DNA of 64,000 nt. Source: Streptomyces sp. NBC_00414 (GTDB taxonomy: Bacteria > Actinomycetota > Actinomycetes > Streptomycetales > Streptomycetaceae). The position numbers and the translations under genes were made by a program. The notes beneath the pieces are model-generated. The model was not told the DNA's origin, made no database searches, and was given only the letters and a program-made list of their open reading frames with translations. The stretch covers positions 4,588,001 through 4,652,000 of the forward strand of contig NZ_CP107935.1 of NCBI RefSeq assembly GCF_036038375.1, given 5' to 3'. Positions 7,463 to 14,359 of the stretch are shown one piece after another; the stretch's first letter is position 1; every line of letters begins with the position of its first letter.

Positions 7463-8194
7463 TCAGCCCGCGGTCGTCCATGCGTCTGGGCTCGGTGCCA
7501 GTATCGCGGCGACCACCGCGTGGGACGACGTCATTACATCGGCGACGAATCGCAGGCGGCCTATGTCGAGCCGGCGTAGTGCCGGACCGTGGTCTGCGGC
7601 GACGACGAGAGAGATCGCGAGCAGAAGAAGTCGCCACAGCTCCATCGTCGGGCGGCGCAGCGCGCGGGGCAGCTCCGTCAAAGGGGCGTGCAGTCGCTCG
7701 CAGTGGAAGGGCACGTGGCGTTCCTCGTCGGACAGGATCCGCCCCGCCACGTCCGAGGTGAGCGCGTCGTCGGTGCCGTCGCGCAGAGCCCGGTAGTAAC
7801 GCAGCGCCACCACTTCCGCGACCATCAGTACCAGCAGTTCCATGCGCAGGCCCGTGAGCCGCCGCAGCCGTACGAAGACCGCGTCGCTCCAGTGCCCGGT
7901 CGACGTCGGTATGCCTCCCGCGGCCAGCAGTCGGGCGAGCAGCCGGGCGTGGTTCTGTTCCTCGGCAATGAAGAGCCTGACCGCCTGCGCGTAGTCGGCG
8001 TCGCCGGTCTCATCCGCTTTGCCGACGAGGTTGGCACCGTCTCCGTCCTCGCCGACCTGGAAGCGCTGGATGCTGGCCCACACCGTCGGATGCAGTGTCG
8101 CGGTCCGTCCCCAGTCCGGGTCACTCTGGGCGCACCTGCGCTCGCGCTCGTCCTCGAACCGCCTTGTCCACTTGGCGAAGCCGCTCGTACGCAC
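7463..8194 (-). CDS. Ferritin-like di-iron domain protein
   Basis: The 243-residue protein starts at GTG 8194. Two ExxH signatures, EEQNHARLL and DEERHVPFH, about 80 residues apart in a helical protein, are the iron-ligand pattern of ferritin-like four-helix bundles. It contains the conserved stretches RFQVGEDGDGA and MVAEVVALRYYRALRDG that I recall from a Streptomyces family. Its substrate is not known; oxidation or hydroxylation of a lipid or small molecule is possible. It is the first chromosomal gene beside the element and appears to be monocistronic. Confidence 0.8.
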   Translation of the reverse strand: MRTSGFAKWTRRFEDERERRCAQSDPDWGRTATLHPTVWASIQRFQVGEDGDGANLVGKADETGDADYAQAVRLFIAEEQNHARLLARLLAAGGIPTSTGHWSDAVFVRLRRLTGLRMELLVLMVAEVVALRYYRALRDGTDDALTSDVAGRILSDEERHVPFHCERLHAPLTELPRALRRPTMELWRLLLLAISLVVAADHGPALRRLDIGRLRFVADVMTSSHAVVAAILAPSPDAWTTAG

Positions 8195-8347
8195 CCGGTC
8201 TCCCCTCTCCGGGACCCGTCCGTGCCCCGGAGAGGGACGACGCGTGCGGACATCAAACCGTTCCCCGTGCCGCCGGGCGCCCAGAGTGCGTACCTGCTCG
8301 TGAACTGCCGCTTTCGCAGCGCAGGTTGATGTCAGTAGTCGGCTGTA

Positions 8348-8821
8348 TCAGCGTTGGCTCCGCTGGTTCAGGTTGGTTCGGGCGGTGTTGCGGATTCGCT
8401 TGGTCCGGCCCCGGGTGGCGAGGAGTTCCAGCGCGGCCGTGTTCGAAGACTCGGACGTTTTCAGCTGGGCCCAGTCGGATGATTCGAGCAGGGCCTCCGA
8501 ATGCCACGGCCGCCCCAGGGTTACGGCCCGGAGAAGGGACCATTCGTCGAGGCGCCGGGTCAGGAACGGATGGCGCGCCGTGGCCCGCCTCATCCTCTCT
8601 GCCCAGGATTCGTAGGCGGAGCCGGAGTGGAGGTCGGCGGCCCGGTGGTCCAGGTGCCGCAGGACTGCGGACTGTGCCATCGTCCGGTCCGAGTCGGTGA
8701 GGACCGCGCTGACCAGGTCTTCCTCGTCGGCCTCCGAGACCTGCCCGAGCCCGCTCAGGTAGTCCCGGAAGCGAAGGTGCTCGGCAGGCTCGTTCTGCCG
8801 CGGAACGTCGTGGTCGTCCAT
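8348..8821 (-). CDS. Conserved hypothetical protein, 157 residues
   Basis: The protein is acidic at its N-terminus and basic at its C-terminus (ending RTNLNQRSQR), with no membrane segment. It contains FLTRRLDEWSLLRAVTLG and a SSDWAQLKTSES segment that feel like a conserved Streptomyces family, but I know no function. It lies 24 bases downstream of the next gene on the same strand, so the two probably form an operon. Confidence 0.7.
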   Translation of the reverse strand: MDDHDVPRQNEPAEHLRFRDYLSGLGQVSEADEEDLVSAVLTDSDRTMAQSAVLRHLDHRAADLHSGSAYESWAERMRRATARHPFLTRRLDEWSLLRAVTLGRPWHSEALLESSDWAQLKTSESSNTAALELLATRGRTKRIRNTARTNLNQRSQR

Positions 8822-8845
8822 GTGCCTTGGGCCTGTCGCTCGAAA

Positions 8846-9199
8846 TCAGGCCTGGGCCCGAGCCGAACGATGCTCGTAGCCAAGGATGTCGTGCAGCCAA
8901 CGGTCGAAGTAGCGCGCCTCACCCTGCTCGTCGCCCTCGACGGCCAGCCACTCACGGGCGGCGGTGACCATGTGTGCCTCGGCTCGGTCCGCCTCCGCGG
9001 GCCGGAGCTCAGCCCGATCCGTCAGCTCACCCCACAGGAGCGCGAGCCAGTTGCCTGCTTCGTCGCCGTCGTCGACGGGGAGCCCGCCACTGGCAAGGCC
9101 CAAGATCTCCAACGCCGGTTCGTACGGTGAGGCGTCGCCGTTCAGCATCGTCGCCGCACACGCACGGACCGCCGCCCGAAAAGCCTCCGAGTCCTTCAT
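8846..9199 (-). CDS. Conserved hypothetical protein, 117 residues
   Basis: ATG 9199 is preferred because the N-terminus MKDSEAFRAAVRACAATM is protein-like while the open frame upstream is not. The product is small, acidic and helical, with WLALLWGELTD and YFDRWLHDILG. No ribosome site is obvious at this start, so translation may be leaderless. It is divergent from the zinc-ribbon-like gene at 9245. I do not recognise a domain. Confidence 0.65.
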   Translation of the reverse strand: MKDSEAFRAAVRACAATMLNGDASPYEPALEILGLASGGLPVDDGDEAGNWLALLWGELTDRAELRPAEADRAEAHMVTAAREWLAVEGDEQGEARYFDRWLHDILGYEHRSARAQA

Positions 9200-9244
9200 C
9201 TTGTGGAGGATAGGCGACGCGGTTCTTGTGACTACGCTGCACGG

Positions 9245-9452
9245 CATGTCGACCGAAGCCAGGCCCCTTTGTCCGGAGTGCGGCGGGCAGTTGAAGGCCG
9301 GTGGCATGGTCCTCTGCAAGCGCGAGGACGACGGCCGACGTGTCTGCCGGCTGCTCTGGAAGTGCGTCGGCCGGCACGTCTGGTGGACGTGGTCCGATCG
9401 TCCGGGCGACGAGCTGGAGCCCTGCCCGCATCCGCAGTTGTTCGGCGGATGA
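9245..9452 (+). CDS. Small Cys-rich (zinc-ribbon-like) protein, 68 residues
   Basis: The 68-residue product begins MSTEARPLCPECGGQLKAG. CPEC, a later C in VLCKRE, VCRLLWKC and a C-terminal EPCPHP give enough cysteines for a zinc ribbon. The segment VGRHVWWTW is conserved in character. Its role is unknown. It is divergent from the gene ending at 8846. Confidence 0.6.
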
Positions 9453-9486
9453 CATCCATCTCTCCGCCCGACCTGCCCTACCTGCC

Positions 9487-9639
9487 CTAGGGGTACGGGT
9501 GTTCCTCGGGATCGAGGTCATCCGGTTCCTCCTCGTCCAGGCCCATGTGCCGGCGCAACGCCCCCAGCACGGACTCAGGCGTGTCATCGCGCAGGAAGCA
9601 CGAGAACACGGTCTCGTAGTGGTCGCTCACGGAGCGCAT
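9487..9639 (-). CDS. Very small hypothetical protein, 50 residues
   Basis: Reading leftward from ATG 9639 to TAG at 9489-9487 gives a 50-residue acidic protein with the segment YETVFSCFLRDDTPESVLGA followed by LRRHMGL. That motif resembles the N-terminus of a longer Streptomyces family in which a short beta strand is followed by (V/L)LxxLRWHLG. It may therefore be a short member or a truncated copy. There is no clear ribosome site. Confidence 0.45.
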   Translation of the reverse strand: MRSVSDHYETVFSCFLRDDTPESVLGALRRHMGLDEEEPDDLDPEEHPYP

Positions 9640-9784
9640 TGTGCAGGCGGCCACTGACATCCCCTCGCCCGGCAGTGGGAATAGGACTGGTCACTCACCG
9701 GACGTCCGGAACTCGGGATACGCTCACCGCCTTTGCGGCGGCGTCGATCACCTGTCTGCTCGTTCTAAGTGTTCCGGGGGAACC

Positions 9785-10711
9785 ATGAGGACCTTCACGC
9801 GTGCATCCGTGTCGCGGAGAGTGGCCGGCACGGCCGTCGTCGTTCTGCTGTTCGGTGGGGGTGCCGAGGGCTGTGGGACGGGCACCGAGGGTGGCTCCGT
9901 GGCGGAGGAGGCGCCGGAGGTTACCCCCGCCGAAGCCGTGGCGAAGGCTGCGGAGAACACCGCGGACATCACGTCCCTTCGTTACCGGGTCACCGGGACC
10001 CTGCCGAAGACCGGCCGGCTGAAGGTCGAGGCGTCCATGAGCACGGCCCCCTCCGCCATGAGCATGGAAATGATCGCGGTCGATCGGCCGCAGGCACCTC
10101 GGACGGTGGTCCGGTACGTCGACAGCACGCTGTACGTCAGCGGCAGCGCGGTCGACCTGACGAAGCTGGACGGCAAACGCTGGTTCAGCGCCGCCCCGGC
10201 GATGTGGGGCCGCTATTCGGTGGACAACAACACCTACCGCGTACTGCCCCACCAGATCGAGGGGAGTCCGATCGTGCAGTCCACGATCCTCACCGGCTCC
10301 AGGCATCCGCGGAAGGTCGGGACCGAGACGGTCGACGGCACCCGGACCACCCACTACCGGGGCACAGTCACCGTTGCGGGGTTGCAGGCCGCCCGTGACG
10401 CCGCCGTGGACAAGAAGTCACGGGAGCGCCAGATCAAGAGCCTCGATCAGTTCATCGGGCTGGGCCTCGACAAGGCACTCACCATGGATCTGTGGATCGA
10501 CGAGGACGACCGCGCCAAGCGGTTCCGCCTGCGGGGCGCGACCTACGAGGCGCGCTTCAGCGCCGACGGGAAGCCGCTCAAGCCGGTCGTCGGCAAACCC
10601 CTCGACATGACCTTCACCCTCCTCGAAATCAACCAGCCGGTCGCCGTCAAGGCCCCATCGGCGAAGGAGACCGCGGATCTCGGAGCGTCGGCGGACGCTC
10701 AGGCCGGCTGA
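9785..10711 (+). CDS. Secreted lipoprotein, LppX/LprG-like
   Basis: The 308-residue protein has an N-terminal signal with Arg residues, a hydrophobic core AGTAVVVLLFGG and a lipobox ending GAEGC. ATG 9785 follows a GGGGGA ribosome site. The mature part (SLRYRVTGTLPKTGRLKVE ... TLLEINQPV) has the pattern of LppX/LprAFG-type lipoproteins, half-barrels that carry lipids or act as cell-envelope sensors. It should be anchored on the outer face of the membrane. It stands alone. Confidence 0.75.
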   Translation: MRTFTRASVSRRVAGTAVVVLLFGGGAEGCGTGTEGGSVAEEAPEVTPAEAVAKAAENTADITSLRYRVTGTLPKTGRLKVEASMSTAPSAMSMEMIAVDRPQAPRTVVRYVDSTLYVSGSAVDLTKLDGKRWFSAAPAMWGRYSVDNNTYRVLPHQIEGSPIVQSTILTGSRHPRKVGTETVDGTRTTHYRGTVTVAGLQAARDAAVDKKSRERQIKSLDQFIGLGLDKALTMDLWIDEDDRAKRFRLRGATYEARFSADGKPLKPVVGKPLDMTFTLLEINQPVAVKAPSAKETADLGASADAQAG

Positions 10712-10863
10712 GCGGCACCCCGGAGACCCGGCGGCGCGTCGAGTGAAGGGCCTTGCGTCACCGGGGTGTCGCACCCTCAGGACAGTCGGGAAACAAGGCA
10801 TTGCTCCGGTTGCGCTCCGGTGCGAGGATCTTGGAACTTCACGCAACCAATGGGGGGTTTGTC

Positions 10864-11229
10864 ATGGCGCTGTTCGGAAACGCCCACACCGTCGATCCGG
10901 CGAAAGCACAGAACGACTACGCGCGACTGCTCGGACAGAACGAGCAGGTGCACGCCGCTTTCCAGTTGATACGCGACACCATCCTCTTCACCGACCGTCG
11001 CCTCATCCTGGTCGACAAGCAGGGCATCACCGGCAAGAAGACGGAGTACCACTCCGTTCCGTACCGGAGCATCACGCACTTCGCCGTCGAGACCGCGGGC
11101 ACGTTCGATCTCGACGCCGAGCTGAAGATCTGGCTCTCCGGCTCGCCCACGCCGATCCAGAAGACCTTCACCAAGGGCGTCGACATCTACGAAGTCCAGG
11201 CGATCCTGACCCAGTTCGTGGCGCGATAG
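10864..11229 (+). CDS. Bacterial PH-domain protein
   Basis: The 121-residue protein is a single domain with DTILFTDRRLILVDKQGITGKK and YRSITHFAVETAG, the strands typical of the bacterial PH-like family (YvbH/DUF1696 type). ATG 10864 is preceded by GGGGGG. No signal or membrane segment is present, so it is cytoplasmic. Such domains probably bind proteins or ligands; no precise role can be given. Confidence 0.8.
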   Translation: MALFGNAHTVDPAKAQNDYARLLGQNEQVHAAFQLIRDTILFTDRRLILVDKQGITGKKTEYHSVPYRSITHFAVETAGTFDLDAELKIWLSGSPTPIQKTFTKGVDIYEVQAILTQFVAR

Positions 11230-11252
11230 CCGGAGCGGCACAGGAGTACGGC

Positions 11253-11283
11253 GTGGCGTGACAGTCGTCGTCTGTCACGCCAC
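11253..11283. terminator. Hairpin terminator between convergent genes
   Basis: GTGGCGTGACAG (11253-11264) pairs perfectly with 11272-11283 around a 7-nt loop. It lies 24 bases after the PH-domain gene and before the convergent MFS gene. Its right arm is the first unit of a tandem repeat. Confidence 0.75.
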
Positions 11284-11356
11284 CCCGACTGTCACGCCGC
11301 GTCGTCTGTCACGCCACCCCGACCGTCACGCCGCATCGGCTGTCACGCCGCGTCGC
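11272..11356. repeat. 17-bp tandem repeat, five units
   Basis: The motif CTGTCACGCC (one copy CCGTCACGCC) begins at 11272, 11289, 11306, 11323 and 11340, an exact 17-bp period. The last unit overlaps the stop codon of the MFS gene, so the repeat extends into its C-terminal codons. Confidence 0.85.
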
Positions 11357-12542
11357 GCTCAGGTGTCGGAGACAGTGACGGTGGCCGTACGGGCCTGAGT
11401 CCCGGTGCCAGCGTCAGCGTGACCGTGATCGACGCCGCCGCCATCGCCGCCATCGCCGTTGCCGGTGACGTCAGTTGGGCCGCTGTGCCGGCCAGCGCCG
11501 CGCCCACGCCCTGCATCGCCAGCATGCCGGACGAGTGCAATCCCAGTGCGTGGCCCGCCAGTTCGGGCGGCGTGACGGCCATGAGGCGTTCCTGCTGGAG
11601 CAGGCTCGCGCCGAAGCCGATCGAGGCCAGGGCGGCGAGGGCCGCGGCCAGGGACGGGCGCGGGTGCAGAAGGAAGAGCAGGTACGGGGCCGCCAGGAGC
11701 AGGAGCAGGGGTACTCCGAGCCGGGGGCGCAGCGCCGGTCCGGTGAAGCGGGCCACCGTCACGTCCCCGGTCAGCATGCCCAGCGCCGCGCACGCGAAGA
11801 GCGGACCCGCGTGCTCGGGTGCGTACGAGACGTAGAGGGACTCGCAGCCGACGATCAGGCCGTTGGGGAGCCAGAGCGCCAGGTAGAGGTGGCGGCGGGG
11901 GCCCGGGGCGAGCAGGGTCGCGTTCGTGCGCCAGGTCGCGCCTGTCGACGGGCGGCCCGTCGCTCTCGGCGGGCGGGGGGTCAGGGCGCAGCGGGCTGTC
12001 ATCGCGGCCGCCGCGTACAGGGCCGCCGCCGTGAGCAGGGTGCCGCGCGGGGACAGGAGCGTGATCAGGACGCCTCCGGTGGCGTATCCGATGATCTGCG
12101 TGATCCCGTTCGCCATGTTGAAGACCGAACGGCCCACGATGTAGCCGTCCTTGGGCAGGATCTCGTTCAGCAGGCCCCAGCGGACGCCGCCGCTCAGGGA
12201 GGCCACCAGGCCGAGGGCGAGGATCAGGGCGAAGAGTGTCCAGAGGGGGGCGGGGAGCGCCAGGAGGGCCGTACCCGCCGCGAACGCCAGCGCGGTGCCC
12301 GTCATCGTGGCGCGCGGTGGCAGGCGGTCGGCCGCCGACAGGAGCGTGGTCGCGCCCAGGACCTGGGCGAGCGACGGGCCGAACATGCTCAGGGCCGACA
12401 GGAGAGGCGAGTCCGTGGCCCGGTAGACCAGCGTGCCGAGCGCGAGACCGCTCATCGTCTGGGCGGCCACCTGCGCCGAGGAGGCCAGGAAGAGGGGTGT
12501 GAACTCCGGGGTGCGGAAGAGGGACCGGTACGTCGTGGGCAT
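11343..12542 (-). CDS. Major facilitator superfamily transporter
   Basis: The protein (about 399 residues from ATG 12542) has around twelve hydrophobic segments, such as LFALILALGLVASLSGGVRW and LLLLLAAPYLLFLL, in the MFS arrangement with a central loop. It is likely a drug or metabolite exporter of the DHA/entS-like type; the substrate cannot be read. An upstream in-frame GTG at 12620 gives an unlikely extension. The divergent gene at 12674 encodes an ArsR-type regulator, which probably controls it. Confidence 0.8.
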   Translation of the reverse strand: MPTTYRSLFRTPEFTPLFLASSAQVAAQTMSGLALGTLVYRATDSPLLSALSMFGPSLAQVLGATTLLSAADRLPPRATMTGTALAFAAGTALLALPAPLWTLFALILALGLVASLSGGVRWGLLNEILPKDGYIVGRSVFNMANGITQIIGYATGGVLITLLSPRGTLLTAAALYAAAAMTARCALTPRPPRATGRPSTGATWRTNATLLAPGPRRHLYLALWLPNGLIVGCESLYVSYAPEHAGPLFACAALGMLTGDVTVARFTGPALRPRLGVPLLLLLAAPYLLFLLHPRPSLAAALAALASIGFGASLLQQERLMAVTPPELAGHALGLHSSGMLAMQGVGAALAGTAAQLTSPATAMAAMAAASITVTLTLAPGLRPVRPPSLSPTPERDAA

Positions 12543-12602
12543 GTCCCGGAGTCTCCGACCCGCGCCGGAGGGGCCGTTACTCTTTCGCGTCTGTGCGAAA
12601 CC

Positions 12603-12656
12603 ACCTGACCACGACACCACGTGACCACGACATCACGTGACCACGTGACCACGACC
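12603..12656. promoter_or_regulatory. Direct repeats of TGACCACG in a divergent promoter
   Basis: Four copies of TGACCACG occur between the MFS and ArsR-type genes, two extended as TGACCACGACAYCACG and interleaved with CACGTG palindromes. They are candidate operators for the adjacent regulator. The spacing is uneven, and I cannot place the promoters. Confidence 0.5.
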
Positions 12657-12673
12657 CCGAGGAGGCTGCCGCG

Positions 12674-13696
12674 ATGGGCTGGTGGCAGGTCAGTGCCGAC
12701 ACGCTCGCCGGCAGTCGCTTCGTGGTCTCGCCGCTCGCGGAGACCTTCGCCTGTCTGAAGGCGCTGCACTCCAGGAGCGCCGCGCATCCCGGCGAACGGG
12801 TCTGGCTCGCCACCCATCTGCCCGCCTACGAGGGGTGGTTGGCGGCCGAGCCCGTCACGGCCGCCCTCGTCCGGGCCGGGCTCGGGCCCGAGTGGATCGC
12901 CGACTTCCTCACGCCCACCCCGCGGGGCGAGGAGGACTTCGCCGCGGAGGTCGCCCGGGTGCGCGAAGCCTCCCCCGAGGCCGCCCGCGCCCACCTGGCC
13001 GTCGCCCTGCGCGGCCCGCTGCCCGCGATCCTCCGCGACCGCGACGACCTCCCCGGACGCGCCGCGGACCTGCTCACCCGCGTATGGACCGAGGCCGTAC
13101 GCCCCGACTGGCACCGTCGCCGCCGCGTGCTCGAAGCGGATGTCGTGGCCCGCACCGCCCGGCTGAGCCAGGAGGGCTGGGCCGCCGCGCTCGGCGCGAT
13201 GCGGCCGGGTATGCGCTGGCTCGGCGAGAACCGGCTGCAGGTCAACCTGCACGAGTATCCGCCGCGCGAGATCTCGGGCGCGGAACTGGTCTTCGTACCG
13301 GTGACTCCGCAGCGGCACGGGTGGGTGTCGTGGGAGGTCTCGGGGGAGGAGCCCCACCGGTACGCCGTCGTGTATCCGTGCTCGGGCGTGCTGGCGCATG
13401 CCCGGCCGGCGGCGGATGCCCCCACGTCCGCCGCTCCCGAAGGGCTCGCCCGGCTGCTCGGCGGTGCGCGGGCCGATGTGCTCGTCCTCCTCGGCTCCCC
13501 CATGAGTACGAGCCAGCTGGTCGCCGTCACCGGGCAGGGGCTCGGCTCGGTCGGCCGTCATCTGAAGGTCCTGCTCGATGCCCGGCTGGTACGGCGGAGG
13601 CGTTCGGGGCGGTCGGTCCTCTACTACCGGACGGCCGTGGGCGAGGTCCTGGTCGGGGCACAGGGCGGCGCCCCCGCGTCGGCCGACCGGAGTTAG
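12674..13696 (+). CDS. ArsR-type regulator with large N-terminal domain (DUF5937-like)
   Basis: The 340-residue protein has a long N-terminal domain and a C-terminal winged helix: LGSPMSTSQLVAVTGQ and VGRHLKVLLDARLVRRRR are the recognition helix region and wing. ATG 12674 follows CGAGGAGGC. Streptomyces proteins with this layout are annotated as DUF5937/ArsR regulators. The start of the N-terminal domain (FVVSPLAETFACLKALHS) is typical. It probably represses the divergent MFS transporter; the ligand is unknown. Confidence 0.8.
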   Translation: MGWWQVSADTLAGSRFVVSPLAETFACLKALHSRSAAHPGERVWLATHLPAYEGWLAAEPVTAALVRAGLGPEWIADFLTPTPRGEEDFAAEVARVREASPEAARAHLAVALRGPLPAILRDRDDLPGRAADLLTRVWTEAVRPDWHRRRRVLEADVVARTARLSQEGWAAALGAMRPGMRWLGENRLQVNLHEYPPREISGAELVFVPVTPQRHGWVSWEVSGEEPHRYAVVYPCSGVLAHARPAADAPTSAAPEGLARLLGGARADVLVLLGSPMSTSQLVAVTGQGLGSVGRHLKVLLDARLVRRRRSGRSVLYYRTAVGEVLVGAQGGAPASADRS

Positions 13697-13705
13697 CATC
13701 CGTTC

Positions 13706-14236
13706 ATGACTACTGACAACACCGGTACCTCCGCGTCCGCCGCCTCGGGCGCCTCCGTCCTCGACGTCGACATCGATGCTCTGCAGGGCGGTTCCGCGGA
13801 CCTCGGCCAGTACAAGGGCCAGGCCGTGCTCGTCGTCAACGTGGCCTCCAAGTGCGGTCTCACCCCCCAGTACGCGGGCCTGGAGCGGCTGCAGGAGCGG
13901 TACGCGGCGCAGGGCTTCACCGTGCTCGGGGTGCCGTGCAACCAGTTCATGGGCCAGGAGCCCGGCTCGTCCGAGGAGATCGCGGAGTTCTGCTCGGCGA
14001 CCTACGGCGTGACCTTCCCGCTGACCGAGAAGGTCGACGTGAACGGCGACGGACGCCACACCCTGTACGAGCGGCTCACCGGCTTCGCGGACGGCGAGGG
14101 GCACAGCGGCGACATCCGCTGGAACTTCGAGAAGTTCCTGATCGGCCGGGACGGCGCGGTGGTCGCCCGCTTCTCGCCGCAGACCGAGCCGGAGTCCGCC
14201 GAGGTCGTGTCGGCGGTCGAGGCCCAGCTCGGCTGA
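13706..14236 (+). CDS. Glutathione-peroxidase-family thiol peroxidase
   Basis: The 176-residue protein has the family motifs in order: NVASKCGLTPQYAGL with the peroxidatic Cys, LGVPCNQFMGQEPG with the second Cys/Gln region, and WNFEKFLIGRDG. Length fits the family after an N-terminal Ser/Ala extension of about 20 residues. In actinobacteria, which lack glutathione, such enzymes normally use thioredoxin or mycothiol-linked donors to reduce peroxides. The start is ten bases after the ArsR-type gene, so the two may be co-transcribed. Confidence 0.92.
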   Translation: MTTDNTGTSASAASGASVLDVDIDALQGGSADLGQYKGQAVLVVNVASKCGLTPQYAGLERLQERYAAQGFTVLGVPCNQFMGQEPGSSEEIAEFCSATYGVTFPLTEKVDVNGDGRHTLYERLTGFADGEGHSGDIRWNFEKFLIGRDGAVVARFSPQTEPESAEVVSAVEAQLG

Positions 14237-14248
14237 GCACGCCATCCG

Positions 14249-14307
14249 GACCGGCTGAGCGTCGCGATCCCGACCGGCTGAGCGTCGCGATCCCGACCGG
14301 TTGAGCG
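14249..14307. repeat. 23-bp tandem repeat, two and a half units
   Basis: GACCGGCTGAGCGTCGCGATCCC occurs twice (14249-14271 and 14272-14294) and then as GACCGGTTGAGCG. It lies between the peroxidase gene and the convergent membrane-protein gene, with the peroxidase stop TGA itself inside a GGCTGAGC copy. Confidence 0.8.
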
Positions 14308-14359
14308 TTGAGCCAGGCCCTACCCGCCCTGGCCCCGGCTGCCCCGGGCCTCCCCCGCC

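Noticed and set aside
11272..11356. CRISPR array
   Set aside because: The 17-bp units are directly adjacent with no spacers and no cas genes are present.
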